Shown in pieces: positions 1 through 8,096 of a stretch of DNA of 64,000 nucleotides. Position numbers and translations under genes: made by a program. The notes under the pieces are model-generated. The model did no database searches. It saw only the letters and a program-made list of their open reading frames with translations, and was not told the origin of the DNA. This DNA is from Hyphomicrobiales bacterium (lineage in GTDB: Bacteria > Pseudomonadota > Alphaproteobacteria > Rhizobiales > Rhizobiaceae): contig UBYX01000012.1 of NCBI GenBank assembly GCA_900469955.1, forward strand, positions 124,001-188,000, given 5' to 3'. Positions within the stretch are counted from its first letter, which is position 1. Every line of letters starts with the position of its first letter.

Positions 1-1
1 T

Positions 2-418
2 ATGATTGAGAATAAGAAGAAGCCGAACCCGATAGATATTCATGTCGGGAGCCGGATTCGCCTTCGCCGGACCATGCTCGGAATGAGCCAGGAAAAGCTG
101 GGCGAAAGCCTCGGAATCACCTTCCAGCAGATCCAGAAATACGAAAAAGGCACCAACCGCGTCGGCGCGAGCCGCCTGCAGAACATATCGAGCATCCTGA
201 ACGTCCCTGTCTCGTTCTTTTTCGAAGATGCTCCGGGTGACCATTCCGGCCAGGGTGGCATGGCCGAAGCGTCCAGCTCGAACTATGTCGTCGATTTCCT
301 GTCTTCCGCGGAAGGGCTGCAGCTCAACCGGGCTTTCGTGAAGATCGCAGATCCGAAGGTGCGGCGGCGTCTCGTCGATCTGGTCAAGGCGCTTGCGGCG
401 GAAGCTGAGACCGAGTGA
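2..418 (+). CDS. XRE-family transcriptional regulator, PhrR/PraR-like
   Basis: 138-residue DNA-binding protein. A Cro/CI-type helix-turn-helix occupies about residues 13-70, with the typical MSQEKLGESLGIT helix and QIQKYEKGTNR recognition segment, followed by an acidic linker and a short C-terminal helix. Position immediately before metK matches the rhizobial phrR/praR gene, which lies downstream of lnt (actA) and has been tied to low-pH induction in Sinorhizobium and to quorum-sensing/biofilm repression in R. leguminosarum; that identity is inferred from context and sequence character. The start codon is one base from the window edge, so its ribosome binding site and promoter cannot be seen and an upstream start is possible. 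A strong terminator follows. Confidence 0.85.
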   Translation: MIENKKKPNPIDIHVGSRIRLRRTMLGMSQEKLGESLGITFQQIQKYEKGTNRVGASRLQNISSILNVPVSFFFEDAPGDHSGQGGMAEASSSNYVVDFLSSAEGLQLNRAFVKIADPKVRRRLVDLVKALAAEAETE

Positions 419-440
419 GGCGAATCGCCACAACTGCCTG

Positions 441-467
441 AAAAGCGGCCTTCAAGGCCGCTTTTTT
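441..467 (+). terminator. Rho-independent terminator after the XRE regulator
   Basis: A near-perfect hairpin (AAAAGCGGCCTT, one-base centre, AAGGCCGCTTTT) runs straight into a T-rich tract. It separates the regulator from metK, so metK must have its own promoter. Confidence 0.85.
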
Positions 468-501
468 GTTGGTTATTTGCTGGATCCGTCACTGCAGGAT
501 T

Positions 502-530
502 TTGTTAGGATGCACACATAAAGATATATT
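502..530 (+). promoter_or_regulatory. Predicted sigma-70 promoter of metK
   Basis: TTGTTA (502-507) and TATATT (525-530) are separated by exactly 17 bases. This predicts transcription from about 537 and a 5' leader of about 70 nt that contains a small TTTTTG/CAAAAA hairpin. No sequence resembling the SAM-II riboswitch core was recognised in the leader. Confidence 0.55.
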
Positions 531-536
531 TATGTG
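515..536. promoter_or_regulatory. Inverted repeat overlapping the metK -10 element
   Basis: CACATAAA (515-522) and TTTATGTG (529-536) form a perfect 8-bp inverted repeat with a 6-base centre covering the predicted -10 box. The position suits a repressor operator; the neighbouring XRE regulator is an obvious but untested candidate. Confidence 0.45.
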
Positions 537-606
537 GTTGTACGCTTGTTTTTGTGCGCAAAAATCACTACACAGAGCCGTATCTTTCTTTGAGGGGAAT
601 CCCGTA

Positions 607-1866
607 ATGCGCGCTAGCTACCTGTTCACCAGCGAGTCCGTTGCCGAAGGCCATCCGGATAAAGTCTGTGATCGTATTTCCGATGAAATCGTGGATCTTG
701 TCTACCGCGAGGCCGCCAAGACGGGCGTCGACCCGTGGACGGTCCGCATCGCCTGCGAAACGCTCGCGACCACCAACCGCGTCGTGATCGCCGGTGAAGT
801 CCGCCTGCCGCTGAGCCTGATGAAGAAGGACAAGGATGGCAACGATGTCATCAATCCTTCCAAGTTCAAGTCCGCTGCCCGCAAGGCGATCCGTGATATC
901 GGCTACGAACAGGACGGCTTCCACTGGAAGACGGCGAAGATCGACGTGCTGCTGCATTCGCAGTCGGCCGACATCGCACAGGGTGTGGACAGCGCCGCCG
1001 ACAAGCAGGGCGACGAGGGTGCCGGCGACCAGGGCATCATGTTCGGTTACGCCTGCAAGGAAACCCCGGACCTCATGCCGGCGCCGATCTACTATTCGCA
1101 CAAGATCCTTCAGCTTCTCGCTGCTGCCCGCAAGAAGGGCGAGGGCGATGCGGCCAAGCTCGGCCCCGATGCCAAGAGCCAGGTGACCGTGCGTTACGAG
1201 AACGGCAAGCCCTCCTGCGTCGATTCGATCGTTCTTTCGACCCAGCATCTCGACGAGGCCTGGGATTCCAAGAAGGTCCGCCAGGTGGTGGAACCCTATA
1301 TCCGCGAAGCGCTCGGTGACCTGAAGATCGCCGAGGACTGCAAGTGGTACATCAACCCGACCGGCAAGTTCGTCATCGGCGGTCCGGACGGTGATGCAGG
1401 CCTGACCGGCCGCAAGATCATCGTCGACACCTATGGCGGTGCGGCACCCCATGGCGGCGGCGCATTCTCCGGCAAGGACACGACCAAGGTCGACCGTTCG
1501 GCTGCCTACGCTGCCCGTTATCTTGCCAAGAACGTGGTTGCTGCCAGCCTTGCCGACCGCTGCACCATCCAGCTTTCCTATGCCATCGGCATCGCCCAGC
1601 CGCTGTCGGTCTATGTCGACCTGCACGGCACCGGCAAGGGTGTCACGGAAGACCAGATCGAAGCCGGGATCCGCAAGGTCATGGATCTGTCGCCGTCGGG
1701 CATCCGCCGCCACCTCGACCTCAACAAGCCGATCTACGCTAAGACCTCCGCTTACGGCCACTTCGGCCGCAAGGCCGGCCGCGACGGTTCCTTCTCCTGG
1801 GAGAAGACCGATCTCGTCAAGCCGCTGAAGGATGCGCTGAAGGAAGAGACGCTGGAAGCCGCCTGA
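607..1866 (+). CDS. metK: S-adenosylmethionine synthase
   Basis: Cytosolic enzyme making S-adenosylmethionine from methionine and ATP with release of phosphate and pyrophosphate. The 419-residue protein is slightly longer than the E. coli enzyme, as usual in alphaproteobacteria. Visible signatures are GHPDK at residues 15-19 (ATP site), [10 protein letters not shown] at about 140-149 (methionine/metal region) and the glycine-rich GGGAFSGKD loop at about 282-290. The ATG at 607 is chosen because [19 protein letters not shown] is the conserved N-terminus; the open frame extends upstream through the promoter without meaning. It is flanked by terminators and so is probably monocistronic. Confidence 0.97.
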   Translation: MRASYLFTSESVAEGHPDKVCDRISDEIVDLVYREAAKTGVDPWTVRIACETLATTNRVVIAGEVRLPLSLMKKDKDGNDVINPSKFKSAARKAIRDIGYEQDGFHWKTAKIDVLLHSQSADIAQGVDSAADKQGDEGAGDQGIMFGYACKETPDLMPAPIYYSHKILQLLAAARKKGEGDAAKLGPDAKSQVTVRYENGKPSCVDSIVLSTQHLDEAWDSKKVRQVVEPYIREALGDLKIAEDCKWYINPTGKFVIGGPDGDAGLTGRKIIVDTYGGAAPHGGGAFSGKDTTKVDRSAAYAARYLAKNVVAASLADRCTIQLSYAIGIAQPLSVYVDLHGTGKGVTEDQIEAGIRKVMDLSPSGIRRHLDLNKPIYAKTSAYGHFGRKAGRDGSFSWEKTDLVKPLKDALKEETLEAA

Positions 1867-1897
1867 TCGGCCTTTACGGATCGCTCAAGAAGACTGT

Positions 1898-1932
1898 AAA
1901 GCGGGTGCCTCGCGAGCGAGGCGCCCGCTTTT
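1898..1932 (+). terminator. Terminator after metK
   Basis: A 16-bp stem (AAAGCGGGTGCCTCGC paired with GCGAGGCGCCCGCTTT, one G-T pair) ends in TTTT. It lies 31 bases after the metK stop and only 17 bases before trmB, so trmB expression may depend on read-through or an internal start. Confidence 0.8.
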
Positions 1933-1949
1933 ATCATAAGAGATAGCCC

Positions 1950-2651
1950 ATGACCGAACAGCAGCACCCTAATCGCGCCACCGAAGCCTTTTTCGGCCGC
2001 CGCAAGGGAAAGCCGCTTCGTGAGCGGCAGGCGGAAGGCATGGCGACGCTGCTGCCAGCCCTGAAGCTCGATCTCCAGAGCGAAGCCCCCGCGGAGCTGT
2101 CCGAGCTTTTCCCTGTCTCGGTGGAAGAGCTGCGGTTGGAAATCGGTTTCGGCGGCGGAGAGCACCTGGTTCACCGCGCCCGGGAAAACCCCCAGACGGG
2201 CTTCATCGGCATCGAACCCTTCGTCAATTCGATGGCGAAGCTTCTGTCACGGGTCGACGAACTGGAGCTGAAGAATATCCGGGTTTATGACGATGACGCC
2301 ACCCAGGCGCTGGACTGGTTGCCGGACGCATCGCTCGATCACATCGATCTGCTCTATCCGGATCCTTGGCCGAAGCGGAAGCACTGGAAAAGGCGGTTCG
2401 TCTCGCAGGTCAATCTCGACCGCTTCCACCGCGTATTGAAGCCGGGCGGCATGTTCTGCTTTGCGTCCGATATCGACACCTATGTCAACTGGACGCTGAT
2501 TCACTGCCGCAACCACGGCGGCTTTGAATGGCTGGCCGACCAGTCATCCGACTGGCTGACACCCTTCGCCGGCTGGCCAGGTACGCGATACGAAAACAAG
2601 GCCCGCCGCGAAGGCCGTTCCTCGGCCTATCTGACGTTCCGCAAAGTCTGA
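1950..2651 (+). CDS. trmB: tRNA (guanine-N7)-methyltransferase
   Basis: 233-residue SAM-dependent enzyme that methylates G46 in the tRNA variable loop to m7G. The class I methyltransferase fold is visible: motif [15 protein letters not shown] at about residues 63-76 binds SAM, and [15 protein letters not shown] at about 131-145 is the family-specific catalytic/tRNA-contact segment. The C-terminus carries the conserved TRYENKA..EG element that reads the substrate. Adjacency to metK, which supplies its methyl donor, is the standard rhizobial order. The N-terminus (residues 1-55) is basic and variable, as in relatives. Confidence 0.95.
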   Translation: MTEQQHPNRATEAFFGRRKGKPLRERQAEGMATLLPALKLDLQSEAPAELSELFPVSVEELRLEIGFGGGEHLVHRARENPQTGFIGIEPFVNSMAKLLSRVDELELKNIRVYDDDATQALDWLPDASLDHIDLLYPDPWPKRKHWKRRFVSQVNLDRFHRVLKPGGMFCFASDIDTYVNWTLIHCRNHGGFEWLADQSSDWLTPFAGWPGTRYENKARREGRSSAYLTFRKV

Positions 2652-2654
2652 AGG

Positions 2655-2924
2655 TCAGTGCAGGCTGACGGTCTTCAGATCGTCTTCAGCAGCCTTGAAA
2701 AAGGTGCTGGAGCGGTTGTCGGTCAAAAGGATCGGCGTGCCATCGGCGCCGAACAGAGCCCAAAGATCAAGAGTGGGATCGATTTCGGGGGCTTCGGGGA
2801 AACAGCGGGACACCTCGTCCGACCGCATCTTGCGAATATATCCGACCTCTCCAGCGCCCAGATGAGCAAGTTCGGACTGCGTCAAACGCGTATTCGCTTC
2901 TTTCAGGAGCATTCCAGCCTCCAT
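2655..2924 (-). CDS. DUF1150 family protein
   Basis: 89-residue acidic protein of unknown function with the DUF1150 features (LGAGEVGYIRKM.SDE and DLWALFGADGTPI). In alphaproteobacteria this family is typically encoded directly behind the small heat-shock gene, as here (32-base gap), suggesting co-expression during heat stress. An in-frame ATG four codons in (MLLKEAN) is an alternative start. The gene ends three bases from the convergent trmB stop. Confidence 0.8.
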   Translation of the reverse strand: MEAGMLLKEANTRLTQSELAHLGAGEVGYIRKMRSDEVSRCFPEAPEIDPTLDLWALFGADGTPILLTDNRSSTFFKAAEDDLKTVSLH

Positions 2925-2956
2925 GGTGAGGATGCAACGGCATTACCGCCGTTGAC

Positions 2957-3385
2957 CTACTCTGAGACGGAAATGTTAATTTTTCGCACCATACGGGCGG
3001 GTTCTGGACGGATGAGATCGATTGAGAGAAGGCCGTTCTTAAGCGTCGCACCGGAAACCTGCATTCCGTCCGCCAGCACGAATACACGCTGGAACTGGCG
3101 AGCCGCGATGCCGCGATAGAGGTAATCCCGCTCGGCCTGCTCCACCTGGCGACCTCGGATGACGAGCTGGTTTTCCTCGGTCATCACGTCGAGGTCCGCC
3201 TCTGAAAACCCGGCGACCGCAAGCGTGATGCGCAGGCGTTCCGGATTGCCGACGGTATCCGCGCGAACCCGTTCGATATTGTAGGGAGGATATCCGTCGT
3301 TTGCCTTCGCAAGGCGCTCGAGGGTTTTTTCCATGGCGTCGAAGCCCAGAAGCAAGGGGCTCGCAAACGGCGTTATTCGGCTCAT
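2957..3385 (-). CDS. ibpA: Small heat-shock protein, Hsp20/IbpA family
   Basis: 142-residue ATP-independent holdase chaperone. The alpha-crystallin domain spans about residues 35-125: NIERV..., RITLAVAGFSEADLDV, the QLVIRGRQ strand, and the C-terminal ATLKNGLLSIDL strand preceding a short extension. The N-terminus with phenylalanine-containing SPLLLGFD is typical of class A rhizobial IbpA-like proteins that form large oligomers and bind aggregates. Upstream lie a heat-shock (RpoH-type) promoter and a hairpin masking the ribosome binding site, so both transcription and translation appear heat controlled. Several rhizobial sHsp paralogues exist, so the symbol is approximate. Confidence 0.9.
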   Translation of the reverse strand: MSRITPFASPLLLGFDAMEKTLERLAKANDGYPPYNIERVRADTVGNPERLRITLAVAGFSEADLDVMTEENQLVIRGRQVEQAERDYLYRGIAARQFQRVFVLADGMQVSGATLKNGLLSIDLIRPEPARMVRKINISVSE

Positions 3386-3441
3386 TATCCAGTCCTTGCG
3401 ACAAGCGACCCTGCCGGCGCCCGGAAGTCGGCGCGCCAGCT
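3386..3441 (-). ncRNA. Putative ROSE-type RNA thermometer in the hsp20 leader
   Basis: On the minus strand the AAGGA ribosome binding site of hsp20 sits in the 3' arm of a weak hairpin (3392-3409: GTC-G-CTTG, loop TCG, CAAG-GAC) ending a few bases before ATG. The 5' arm contains TCGCT, matching the U(U/C)GCU anti-Shine-Dalgarno signature of ROSE elements that control rhizobial small heat-shock genes. A stronger GC-rich hairpin (CTGGCGC...GCGCCGG) precedes it, as in ROSE leaders. Melting at high temperature would expose the ribosome binding site. Assigned from sequence and pairing by eye only. Confidence 0.6.
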
Positions 3442-3448
3442 CGAAAAA

Positions 3449-3480
3449 CTATATGGGGAGCGGCGGCAGAGACCGCAAGG
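3449..3480 (-). promoter_or_regulatory. Predicted RpoH (heat-shock sigma) promoter of hsp20
   Basis: Read on the minus strand, CTTGCGG, 14 bases, then CCCCATATAG. This closely follows the sigma-32 pattern CTTGAAA-N(11-16)-CCCCATNT, and places the start near 3441. Confidence 0.65.
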
Positions 3481-3581
3481 ATTACGAGGCTGGTCCCGAG
3501 AGGGTTTGATCCGCCGGTTGTCCATACTTGACAAGGCCTTGCCCGGAGGCCAACAAACCGCAGCAAATGAAGGGGCTGAAG

Positions 3582-4523
3582 ATGCAGCGCAGAAAGATCA
3601 TTATCGATACCGATCCCGGCCAGGACGATGCAGCAGCGATCATGTTGGCCTTCGCAAGCCCGGAGGAGCTCGAGGTGCTGGGGCTCAGCGCGGTTGCAGG
3701 GAATGTGCCGCTTTCCTATACGAGCCGCAACGTGAGGATCGTCTGCGAGCTCTGCGGCAGGCCGGATGCCCCGGTCTATGAAGGAGCGCAAAAGCCGACG
3801 GTCCGTCCGCCGGTGACGGCCGAGCATGTGCATGGTCGGACGGGCCTCGACGGCGCCGAACTGCCGGAACCGACCATGCCGGTTCGCGATCAGCACGCTG
3901 TCGATTTCATCATCGAGACGCTCCGTTCAGAACCTGCGGGAACGGTAACGCTCTGCACCCTTGGCCCACTCACGAATGTGGCGCTGGCGCTGCAAAAGGC
4001 TCCGGACATCGCCGGGCGTGTCAAGGAACTCGTCATGATGGGTGGCGGCTTCTTCGAAGGGGGCAACATCACGCCCGCGGCCGAATTCAACATCTTCGTC
4101 GATCCGGAAGCGGCAAAGACGGTCTTCTCCTCGGGTATGCCGATCGTCATGATGCCGCTCGATGTGACCCACCAGCTTCTCACCACCAAGGCTCGCGTGG
4201 AGAAGATCGCCGCATTGGGCACACGTCCGGCGCAGGTTCTGGTCGATTGGCTGGCCTTCTTCGAACGGTTCGACGTGGAGAAATACGGCTCCGACGGCGG
4301 GCCGCTGCATGACCCGACAGTGATTGCCTATCTTCTGAAGCCGGAACTCTTTTCCGGGCGCGATTGCAATGTCGAGATCGAGACACAGTCGGAACTGACG
4401 GTCGGAATGACCGTCGTGGACTGGTGGCGGGTTTCCGGCCGCGAGCCGAACGCGAAAGTCATGCGGGATGTGGATGCCGACGGCTTTTTCGCGCTTTTGA
4501 CGGAGCGGGTAGCTCGTCTCTGA
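3582..4523 (+). CDS. Nucleoside hydrolase (inosine/uridine-preferring family)
   Basis: 313-residue hydrolase that cleaves the N-glycosidic bond of ribonucleosides to base plus ribose for salvage. The metal-binding hallmark DTDPGQDD is at residues 9-16, followed by the LGLSAVAGNV strand, the TLGPLTNVALAL segment, the MMGGG..GNITPAAEFN substrate/Ca-site segment and HDPT near the C-terminus. The ATG at 3582 is preferred over upstream starts because AAGGGG lies at proper distance and the conserved N-terminus starts there. Placed near a ribokinase (3.5 kb away), which would use released ribose. Exact nucleoside preference cannot be read. Confidence 0.9.
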   Translation: MQRRKIIIDTDPGQDDAAAIMLAFASPEELEVLGLSAVAGNVPLSYTSRNVRIVCELCGRPDAPVYEGAQKPTVRPPVTAEHVHGRTGLDGAELPEPTMPVRDQHAVDFIIETLRSEPAGTVTLCTLGPLTNVALALQKAPDIAGRVKELVMMGGGFFEGGNITPAAEFNIFVDPEAAKTVFSSGMPIVMMPLDVTHQLLTTKARVEKIAALGTRPAQVLVDWLAFFERFDVEKYGSDGGPLHDPTVIAYLLKPELFSGRDCNVEIETQSELTVGMTVVDWWRVSGREPNAKVMRDVDADGFFALLTERVARL

Positions 4524-4529
4524 ACCTGG

Positions 4530-4561
4530 AAAAAAAGGCCGCCGGAAGCCGACCGGCGGCC
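4530..4561 (-). terminator. Terminator between convergent nucleoside hydrolase and chemoreceptor genes
   Basis: Perfect 9-bp stem (GGCCGCCGG/CCGGCGGCC, 4537-4545 and 4553-4561) with a 7-base loop. On the minus strand it is followed by a run of seven T, so it acts mainly for the chemoreceptor gene; the plus strand has no T-run. Confidence 0.75.
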
Positions 4562-4584
4562 TGATTTGTGTCTTGCTTCGGCGA

Positions 4585-6939
4585 TCAGAACTCCTGCCAC
4601 TCGTCGGCAACCGCTGCCGAACCGTGGGAGGCTGCAGCGACCTTCGGAACCGGCCGGACACGAGGTGCCGGCGCGGCCGCGTTCATCGGTTGCGGACGGG
4701 TCTGAGCCACTTGCCGTGATGCTCTTGAAGCGCTCGGCGCCTGATGACCGTTTGCCTGGGTCGAGACGCGGAAGCGGGCAACGAGCGATCTCAGCGTATC
4801 CGCCTCGGAACTCAGCACGGCGCTGGCGGCGGTGGTCTCTTCCACCATCGCGGCATTCTGCTGGGTGACCTGGTCCATCTGGTTGACGGCGGAATTGATC
4901 TCCTTGAGGCCGGTCGCCTGTTCGCTGGCAGAGGCGGAGATCTGACGGATCAACCCGTTGATCTGCATGACCTGGACCGCGATCTTCTGCAGCGCGTCAC
5001 CTGCTCTGCCAACCAGTTCGACACCTTCGCCGACCTGCGTCGTCGAGGCGTTGATAAGCGCCTTGATCTCCTTGGCGGCATTGGCGGAGCGCTGTGCCAG
5101 TTCACGCACTTCCTGAGCGACCACGGCGAAGCCTTTGCCGGCCTCTCCGGCGCGGGCTGCTTCCACGCCTGCATTGAGTGCAAGCAGGTTGGTCTGGAAG
5201 GCGATTTCGTCGATGACGCCGATGATGCGGGAAATCTCCTGCGAGGACTGGGCGATGCCCTGCATCGAGGCGACGGCCTTTTGTACCACTTCGCCCGACT
5301 TTTCAGCGTCGTCGCAAGCAAGATTGACGGTCGAGGCTGCGGAGCCCGCGTTTTCGGCACTCGAATTCACCTGTGCGGTGAGTTCGTTAAGCGCGGCGGC
5401 GGTCTCTTCGAGGCTGGCCGCCTGCTGTTCCGTCCGGCGCGACAGATCCTGTGCGCTGGACGCAATTTCGCGGGTGCCGTCGCCGATGTTGTGCACTGTG
5501 GAATTGACGGTCGCGATCGTATCTTCGAGGCTCTCCAATGCCCTGTTGAAATCGATCTTCAGTTTTGCATATTCGCCCGGAAATTCTTCCTGGACCCGAT
5601 AGCCGAGGTTGCCGTTGGAGAGTTCGGCTAGGCCTTTGGCAAGCGACGCGACAATGCGCTGCTGCTCGTGGGCATTCGCCTCCCGCTCGCTTTCCGACCG
5701 GTTCCGCTCGTTTTCGGCGGCGTTGCGCTGTGCTTCCGCTTCTGTCTCCAGCCGACGGCCGTCGGCGAGTGTGTGCCGGAAACCTTCGAGCGACGATGAA
5801 AGAGAACCGATCTCGTCGGAACGGTCTTGCCCCTCGACCGGCTTCTCATAGCGGCCCTTGCTGAGGAGATCGACGCTGCCAAGCAGCGCACCCAGAGGAC
5901 GGCGCACGAATACGGTGCTGCCGAAATAGAGGGTCGCGATGCAGGCACCCATAATGATCACGCCGCCAATGACCATCATCCACGTCTGATCCCGGACAGG
6001 CGCGGCGACGACGCTATGCGGCACATCGAGAACGATGGCCCATGTGGCGTTGAGATCCGGCACTGTGAAGGGATAGACGACCCGCTCATAGGCCTCGGGA
6101 GCATCGGCAGTCAGATTGGTGAGGTGCAGAGGCGTGTTTGCCTTCAAAGCCGCGAGAAGCTCGCTGGCCCTTTCTCCCTCCACCGGCTTCATCAGCTTGT
6201 CGGCATTGACGGGAACGATCCACTTGCCGCCCTGGGACACGAGAAGAACGCGTCCGGAGCCGAAGGGACGCATGGCCTGCAGCTTCTTCGAAAGCGTAGC
6301 AAGCGAGACATCAAGGCCGGCGATGCCGAGGAACTTGGATCCGGACATGACCGGGTAGGCGACCGAACTCATTGCGGTTGCGTCGCCGGTAGAGGTTTCC
6401 ACGTAAGGCTGCGTCAAAGAGCCCTTCTTGGAAGTGGCGGGCAGCGAATACCATTCCGCCTGGGTGTCTATTTCGAAGACGCTGTAGGCGATCTCCCCCG
6501 AACGGCTCTTCGTCCAGTAGGGTGCCAGCTCACCCTTCTTGTTGCCGCCCATTTCCTTGTTGCCGACAAGCTCCGAGTTCTTGCCGTCGAATGTGCCGGG
6601 CACTTCGGCGAACCAGCTTCCAAAGGCGAAGGCGTTCTGCTCCAGGTTCGCCTTGAGCGCGTCGATGACGCCTTTCCGATCGAGATAGCCGCCGGCATGG
6701 CCGCGACCGATCACGCCTGCAATCGCACGGGCAGCACCGGCAAGCTGGCCGATATCGACGGCGACTTCATTGGCGATCGAGCGGGCTTCGGCCTCTGCCT
6801 GCGCCATGGTCAGCGACGATACGCGGTCGCGTGTCTGTGAGATCAGGAAGAGGTTGGAGATGGCGAGGACGACGGCGATTGCCAGACTCGTTACCAGAAT
6901 GAGCTTGGTGGACAGGGACTTGATCTTGAGCAGAGACAT
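4585..6939 (-). CDS. Methyl-accepting chemotaxis protein with periplasmic Cache-type sensor
   Basis: 784-residue chemoreceptor. An N-terminal membrane helix (about residues 11-32) is followed by a ~290-residue periplasmic domain with Cache-like features (FAFGSWFAEVPGTFDG, PYVETSTGD, AYPVMSGSKFLGIAGLDVSL), a second helix (about 320-340), a HAMP linker, and the cytoplasmic signalling hairpin whose tip is [21 protein letters not shown]. It should bind a small ligand and control CheA/CheW. The extreme C-terminus, DEWQEF, resembles the xWxxF tethering pentapeptide that recruits CheR/CheB. No che genes are nearby. A partial CtrA-type site lies about 140 bases upstream. Confidence 0.92.
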   Translation of the reverse strand: MSLLKIKSLSTKLILVTSLAIAVVLAISNLFLISQTRDRVSSLTMAQAEAEARSIANEVAVDIGQLAGAARAIAGVIGRGHAGGYLDRKGVIDALKANLEQNAFAFGSWFAEVPGTFDGKNSELVGNKEMGGNKKGELAPYWTKSRSGEIAYSVFEIDTQAEWYSLPATSKKGSLTQPYVETSTGDATAMSSVAYPVMSGSKFLGIAGLDVSLATLSKKLQAMRPFGSGRVLLVSQGGKWIVPVNADKLMKPVEGERASELLAALKANTPLHLTNLTADAPEAYERVVYPFTVPDLNATWAIVLDVPHSVVAAPVRDQTWMMVIGGVIIMGACIATLYFGSTVFVRRPLGALLGSVDLLSKGRYEKPVEGQDRSDEIGSLSSSLEGFRHTLADGRRLETEAEAQRNAAENERNRSESEREANAHEQQRIVASLAKGLAELSNGNLGYRVQEEFPGEYAKLKIDFNRALESLEDTIATVNSTVHNIGDGTREIASSAQDLSRRTEQQAASLEETAAALNELTAQVNSSAENAGSAASTVNLACDDAEKSGEVVQKAVASMQGIAQSSQEISRIIGVIDEIAFQTNLLALNAGVEAARAGEAGKGFAVVAQEVRELAQRSANAAKEIKALINASTTQVGEGVELVGRAGDALQKIAVQVMQINGLIRQISASASEQATGLKEINSAVNQMDQVTQQNAAMVEETTAASAVLSSEADTLRSLVARFRVSTQANGHQAPSASRASRQVAQTRPQPMNAAAPAPRVRPVPKVAAASHGSAAVADEWQEF

Positions 6940-7077
6940 GGGCGCGCGGCTCGCTACGGAATGACGGGTAATACACCTGGATCGGAGATTGCCCCTTCAT
7001 GAGGCTGCCCGCGGAGGGAGAAGCTGGACGCGAAATCGCTGCCGCAGAGGTGCTGGCGTGACCCTAGCTGCGATATG

Positions 7078-7092
7078 TTAACTTTAACTAAA
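7078..7092 (-). promoter_or_regulatory. Imperfect CtrA-type site upstream of the chemoreceptor
   Basis: TTAA-N7-TAAA, one mismatch to the alphaproteobacterial CtrA consensus TTAA-N7-TTAA, in the chemoreceptor/ribokinase interval. Chemotaxis and motility genes are frequent CtrA targets; the distance (about 140 bases from the start codon) makes this tentative. Confidence 0.3.
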
Positions 7093-7147
7093 ATCGGACG
7101 CATCGGCCGCTGCGCGTCGGCAACACCAATTGATGTCCCGTTCGCTC

Positions 7148-8047
7148 TCAGCCCTGACTGTCCACTTGGCCGGCATATGGGATGGATGGCTGCGCGCCGT
7201 GGCTGAGACAAGCAAGCGAACCGGCGACGGCCGCTCGGCGGAGCCCCTTGTTGAAATCCAGGCCCTGTTCGAGGCTTGCAGCCAGATAGCCGCAGAAGGT
7301 ATCGCCCGCGCCAACAGTATCCACCGGATCGATCTTCAGGCCCTTGGCCGAAGCGAATCCGCCATCGCGCATTGCGATGACGCCGTCGGCGCCGAGCGTG
7401 ACAACCAATGTCTGCCCCGTTTCCGCGTGGAGCCTTTCAAGCGCGGTTTTCCGCGCCTCCTGATCGTCCAGCGGTTCGCCGGCCAGCAGTTCGAATTCCG
7501 TTTCGTTGGCGACGACGATATCGGCGAGACGCGCAAGCCGTGCCGCGTCTGCCGTCAGGGGAGCGGTGTTGATCATCGTTGTGATCCCTTTGGCGCGAGC
7601 AGCCCCCAAGGCGGCCTCCACCGTGGCGGCCGGGATTTCGAGCTGCAGCATCAGGATATCGCCAGACTGCATGGGGCTGATCGCTGCAAGCGCCTGTGCT
7701 TCAGTTACGGTGCCGTTGGCGCCCGGGACGACGGCGATCATGTTTTCCCCCGAGCCGCCGACCAGGATCAGGGCCGTACCGGTAGGTTCGGCGACACGCG
7801 CGACTGCAGAAAGGTCGGTGCCGGCCTCCTTGAGGAGCATCAGCGCCTGGGTCGCAAAGTCATCTTCTCCCACAGCGCCGGCCATGTGCACCACGCTGCC
7901 TGCGCGTCGCGCTGCAAGCGCCTGATTGGCTCCCTTGCCGCCGGCCGCGGTCGAAAAGCTCGATCCGGCCACCGTCTCGCCCGGCTCCGGCAGCCGTTCG
8001 GTGGTTGCGACAAGATCCATATTGATGGAGCCGAGAACGGTGATCAT
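7148..8047 (-). CDS. rbsK: Ribokinase (PfkB family)
   Basis: 299-residue cytosolic kinase phosphorylating ribose to ribose-5-phosphate. The N-terminal PfkB signature (GSINMDLV and AAGGKGANQALAARRAG at about residues 35-51) and the C-terminal catalytic signature DTVGAGDTFCGYLA, whose aspartate is the base, are present. Start is ATG at 8047, since MITVLGSINMDLV is the family N-terminus; the frame continues upstream without homology. It follows rmuC by 49 bases on the same strand. With the nearby nucleoside hydrolase it would complete nucleoside-ribose salvage. No rbs transporter is adjacent. Confidence 0.9.
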   Translation of the reverse strand: MITVLGSINMDLVATTERLPEPGETVAGSSFSTAAGGKGANQALAARRAGSVVHMAGAVGEDDFATQALMLLKEAGTDLSAVARVAEPTGTALILVGGSGENMIAVVPGANGTVTEAQALAAISPMQSGDILMLQLEIPAATVEAALGAARAKGITTMINTAPLTADAARLARLADIVVANETEFELLAGEPLDDQEARKTALERLHAETGQTLVVTLGADGVIAMRDGGFASAKGLKIDPVDTVGAGDTFCGYLAASLEQGLDFNKGLRRAAVAGSLACLSHGAQPSIPYAGQVDSQG

Positions 8048-8096
8048 GGGCGGCCTGTTGCTGCTTGTTGAATGCGCGGCACACTGCCCGAGAGGA

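Noticed and set aside
530-606. SAM riboswitch in the metK leader
   Set aside because: No SAM-II type conserved core or pseudoknot could be found by eye; only a short TTTTTG/CAAAAA hairpin is present.
568-1761. Long minus-strand open frame opposite metK
   Set aside because: Shadow frame of metK, no ribosome binding site and no homology-like pattern.
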